Positions 49,635 through 50,535 of a DNA stretch of 50,535 bases are shown piece by piece (the stretch's first letter is position 1; each line of letters begins with the position of its first letter). The stretch is from Acidimicrobiia bacterium (lineage in GTDB: Bacteria > Actinomycetota > Acidimicrobiia > Acidimicrobiales > CAIXPF01): contig CANJRG010000024.1 of assembly GCA_947476745.1 (NCBI GenBank), forward strand, positions 1 through 50,535, in the 5' to 3' direction. Position numbers and translations under genes: made by a program. The notes beneath the pieces were generated by a model that searched no databases, was not told where the DNA came from, and saw only the letters and a program-made list of their open reading frames with translations.

Positions 49635-50048
49635 ATGGCAGCAACGGACGGCAAGCCGCGCCCGGCCCCCATCCCGACGACCAAGCCCTTCTGGGACAGC
49701 CTGAACGAGGACAAGGTCCGGTTGCAGCACTGCGCCGAGTGCGGCGCGTGGGTGTACTACCCGCGCCGCCGCTGCCCGTCGTGCCTGTCCGCAGCCCTCG
49801 AATGGCGCGAGGTCAGTGGGCGGGGCCACATCTACTCGTGGACGGTCGGCCGCCAGGCCACCCACCCGGCCTTCGCCGAGGATGTGCCGCAGTTCTTGGC
49901 CGTGGTCGAACTCGCCGAGGGCGTGCGGATGACCACCACCATCGTGGACGCCGAGGAAGGCGACCTCGTGGTGGGTCGGGCGGTGGAACCGGTCTTCGAG
50001 CACGGCGCCGACGGCATGACGCTGCTGCACTTCCGACCATCGGCCTGA
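49635..50048 (+). CDS. Zn-ribbon/OB-fold (DUF35-type) protein, partner of thiolase-like protein 2
   Basis: A 137-residue DUF35 protein: helix KPFWDSLNEDKVRLQH, zinc ribbon CAECGAWVYYPRRRCPSC near residues 33-50, then an OB fold (GHIYSWTVGRQATHP to VEPVFEHG). Layout and length match the copy at 27196. ATG lies five bases after the thiolase-like stop, with GGAGGCTGAGG upstream, so the two are co-translated. It should form a complex with the preceding protein and bind the acyl-CoA. Confidence 0.92.
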   Translation: MAATDGKPRPAPIPTTKPFWDSLNEDKVRLQHCAECGAWVYYPRRRCPSCLSAALEWREVSGRGHIYSWTVGRQATHPAFAEDVPQFLAVVELAEGVRMTTTIVDAEEGDLVVGRAVEPVFEHGADGMTLLHFRPSA

Positions 50049-50057
50049 CGCCCGTGA

Positions 50058-50201
50058 CCGGCCGGTCCGGTTCGGTTCGGTCCGGTCGGGTCCGGTCCGG
50101 TCCGGTCGGGTCCGGTCCGGCTCGGTCCGGCTCGGTCCGGCTCGGTCCGGCTCGGCCGGTTCGGTCCGGTTCGGCCGGTTCGGTCCGGTTCGGCCGGCTC
50201 G
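50058..50201 (+). repeat. A-free pentanucleotide array (CGGYY), about 28 units
   Basis: A 144-base stretch contains no A on the plus strand. It is built of CGGTC, CGGTT and CGGCT pentamers with a few GGGTC variants; part of it is a 10-bp unit CGGCTCGGTC repeated four times, and the right part has a 19-bp unit (one 4-mer and three 5-mers) repeated twice. Frames through it are low-complexity and not credible genes. It makes up most of the 351-base gap after the last gene, together with the inverted repeat at 50268. Confidence 0.9.
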
Positions 50202-50267
50202 AACGCAGCCCGGTTCGGGCCGGTCGCGGTCGGTCGGCGTCGCGGTCGGAGGTCTGGTTCATCCAGC

Positions 50268-50380
50268 TTGTAGCGAAATGGTTCGCCGGTACCTGCGCCC
50301 TCGATTCCTGGCTTGCGAAGGTGCTGGTCAGGGCGTTGCGGTCTGCCGGTCTCCGACGTTGTCGAACCATTTGGCTACAA
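50268..50380. repeat. 18-bp inverted repeat (one mismatch) flanking 77 bases
   Basis: TTGTAGCGAAATGGTTCG (50268-50285) matches the reverse complement of CGAACCATTTGGCTACAA (50363-50380) at 17 of 18 positions. The arms are clearly richer in A+T than their surroundings. The 77-base interior has no credible gene or obvious further structure. It could be a small non-autonomous mobile element, an RNA with a long stem or a protein-binding site. Confidence 0.7.
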
Positions 50381-50399
50381 ACCGAGCAGGTCGGGTGGA

Positions 50400-50535
50400 T
50401 CACGACGCGACTCGCCCCATGAACGGCGGGTCCGGGAGGCGGTCGTGGTCGTGTGGTCCGGCTTCGGCCGGTCGGGTCGGCACGGATGGCGCGGAGGGGT
50501 ACCGGCCGACGTCGACGGTGAGCACCACCACGTCG
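50400..50535 (-). CDS. Possible C-terminal fragment of a gene running off the right edge
   Basis: On the minus strand a frame open to the window edge encodes 44 residues beginning DVVVLTVDVGRYPSAPS and ending RVAS before a TGA at 50400-50402. The hydrophobic start looks like a beta strand of a folded protein, but the piece is too short to name and other frames are open too. Confidence 0.3.
   Translation of the reverse strand, partial: DVVVLTVDVGRYPSAPSVPTRPAEAGPHDHDRLPDPPFMGRVAS

Noticed and set aside
49739-50422. Plus-strand frame overlapping the DUF35 gene and running through the pentamer array and the inverted repeat
   Set aside because: The first part is out of frame with the real DUF35 gene and the rest is repeat translation; no start signal or domain.
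1-50535. tRNA, rRNA, prophage or insertion-sequence genes
   Set aside because: I looked on both strands and saw no tRNA cloverleaf, transposase, integrase or phage structural motif; the only element-like object is the inverted repeat near 50268.

Overview
The window is high-GC DNA (roughly 70 %) that is almost fully coding, with many GTG/TTG starts and long runs of genes overlapping by 1-7 bases. Gene content points to an actinobacterial (Actinomycetota) chromosome: F420-type luciferase-like oxidoreductases, FadE-type acyl-CoA dehydrogenases, thiolase/DUF35 pairs, CaiB/BaiF CoA-transferases, a P450, and leaderless-type promoters (TASSGT hexamer 6-8 nt before the start codon). Acidimicrobiia is a plausible class, but this is inference. 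No rRNA, tRNA, CRISPR array, prophage or insertion sequence was recognised.

Layout. 72-2618: EthD-like protein, universal stress protein, small double-CxxC protein, EamA permease. 2685-5144 (minus): MBL hydrolase and cytochrome P450. 5277-9298: five translationally coupled genes, with two kinase + small-helical-protein pairs (resembling LvaA/LvaB of levulinate catabolism) flanking a conserved protein of unknown function. 9448-13299: molybdenum hydroxylase operon (FAD, 2Fe-2S and Mo subunits) ending in a MoaD/ThiS-like carrier. 13475-16062: thiolase and the remnant of a P-type ATPase. 16139-20815: SDR and acyl-CoA dehydrogenase (minus), then a tandem CoA-transferase fusion with a seven-unit repeat linker. 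20954-25634: second MBL hydrolase; enoyl-CoA hydratase-like protein, 2-hydroxyacid dehydrogenase and LLM oxidoreductase (minus); TauD-type dioxygenase. 25750-28820 (minus): a thiolase-like/DUF35 pair followed by a frameshifted amidase. 29043-32409: SDR, LLM oxidoreductase, 3-hydroxyisobutyrate-dehydrogenase-like enzyme, double cupin. 32431-36977 (minus): aldo/keto reductase and a single-chain BC-BCCP-CT acyl-CoA carboxylase; then a divergent amidohydrolase. 38469-42500 (minus): MFS permease, Baeyer-Villiger-type monooxygenase, enoyl-CoA hydratase. 42549-46029: a second tandem CoA-transferase and an enoyl-CoA hydratase. 46119-48361 (minus): an acyl-CoA dehydrogenase pair that looks heteromeric. 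48433-50048: a second thiolase-like/DUF35 pair. The right end holds a pentanucleotide array and an 18-bp inverted repeat.

Taken together this is a catabolic island for CoA-activated lipids, sterol-like or cyclic/aromatic acids: activation by CoA transfer, dehydrogenation, hydration, thiolytic or retro-aldol cleavage, carboxylation, plus oxygenases that could open the substrate. The substrate itself cannot be read from the sequence. The points most worth following are the two LvaAB-like pairs, two CoA-transferase fusions whose N-terminal halves lack the catalytic Asp, the in-frame shortened P-type ATPase, and the leaderless promoter signature shared by eleven genes.
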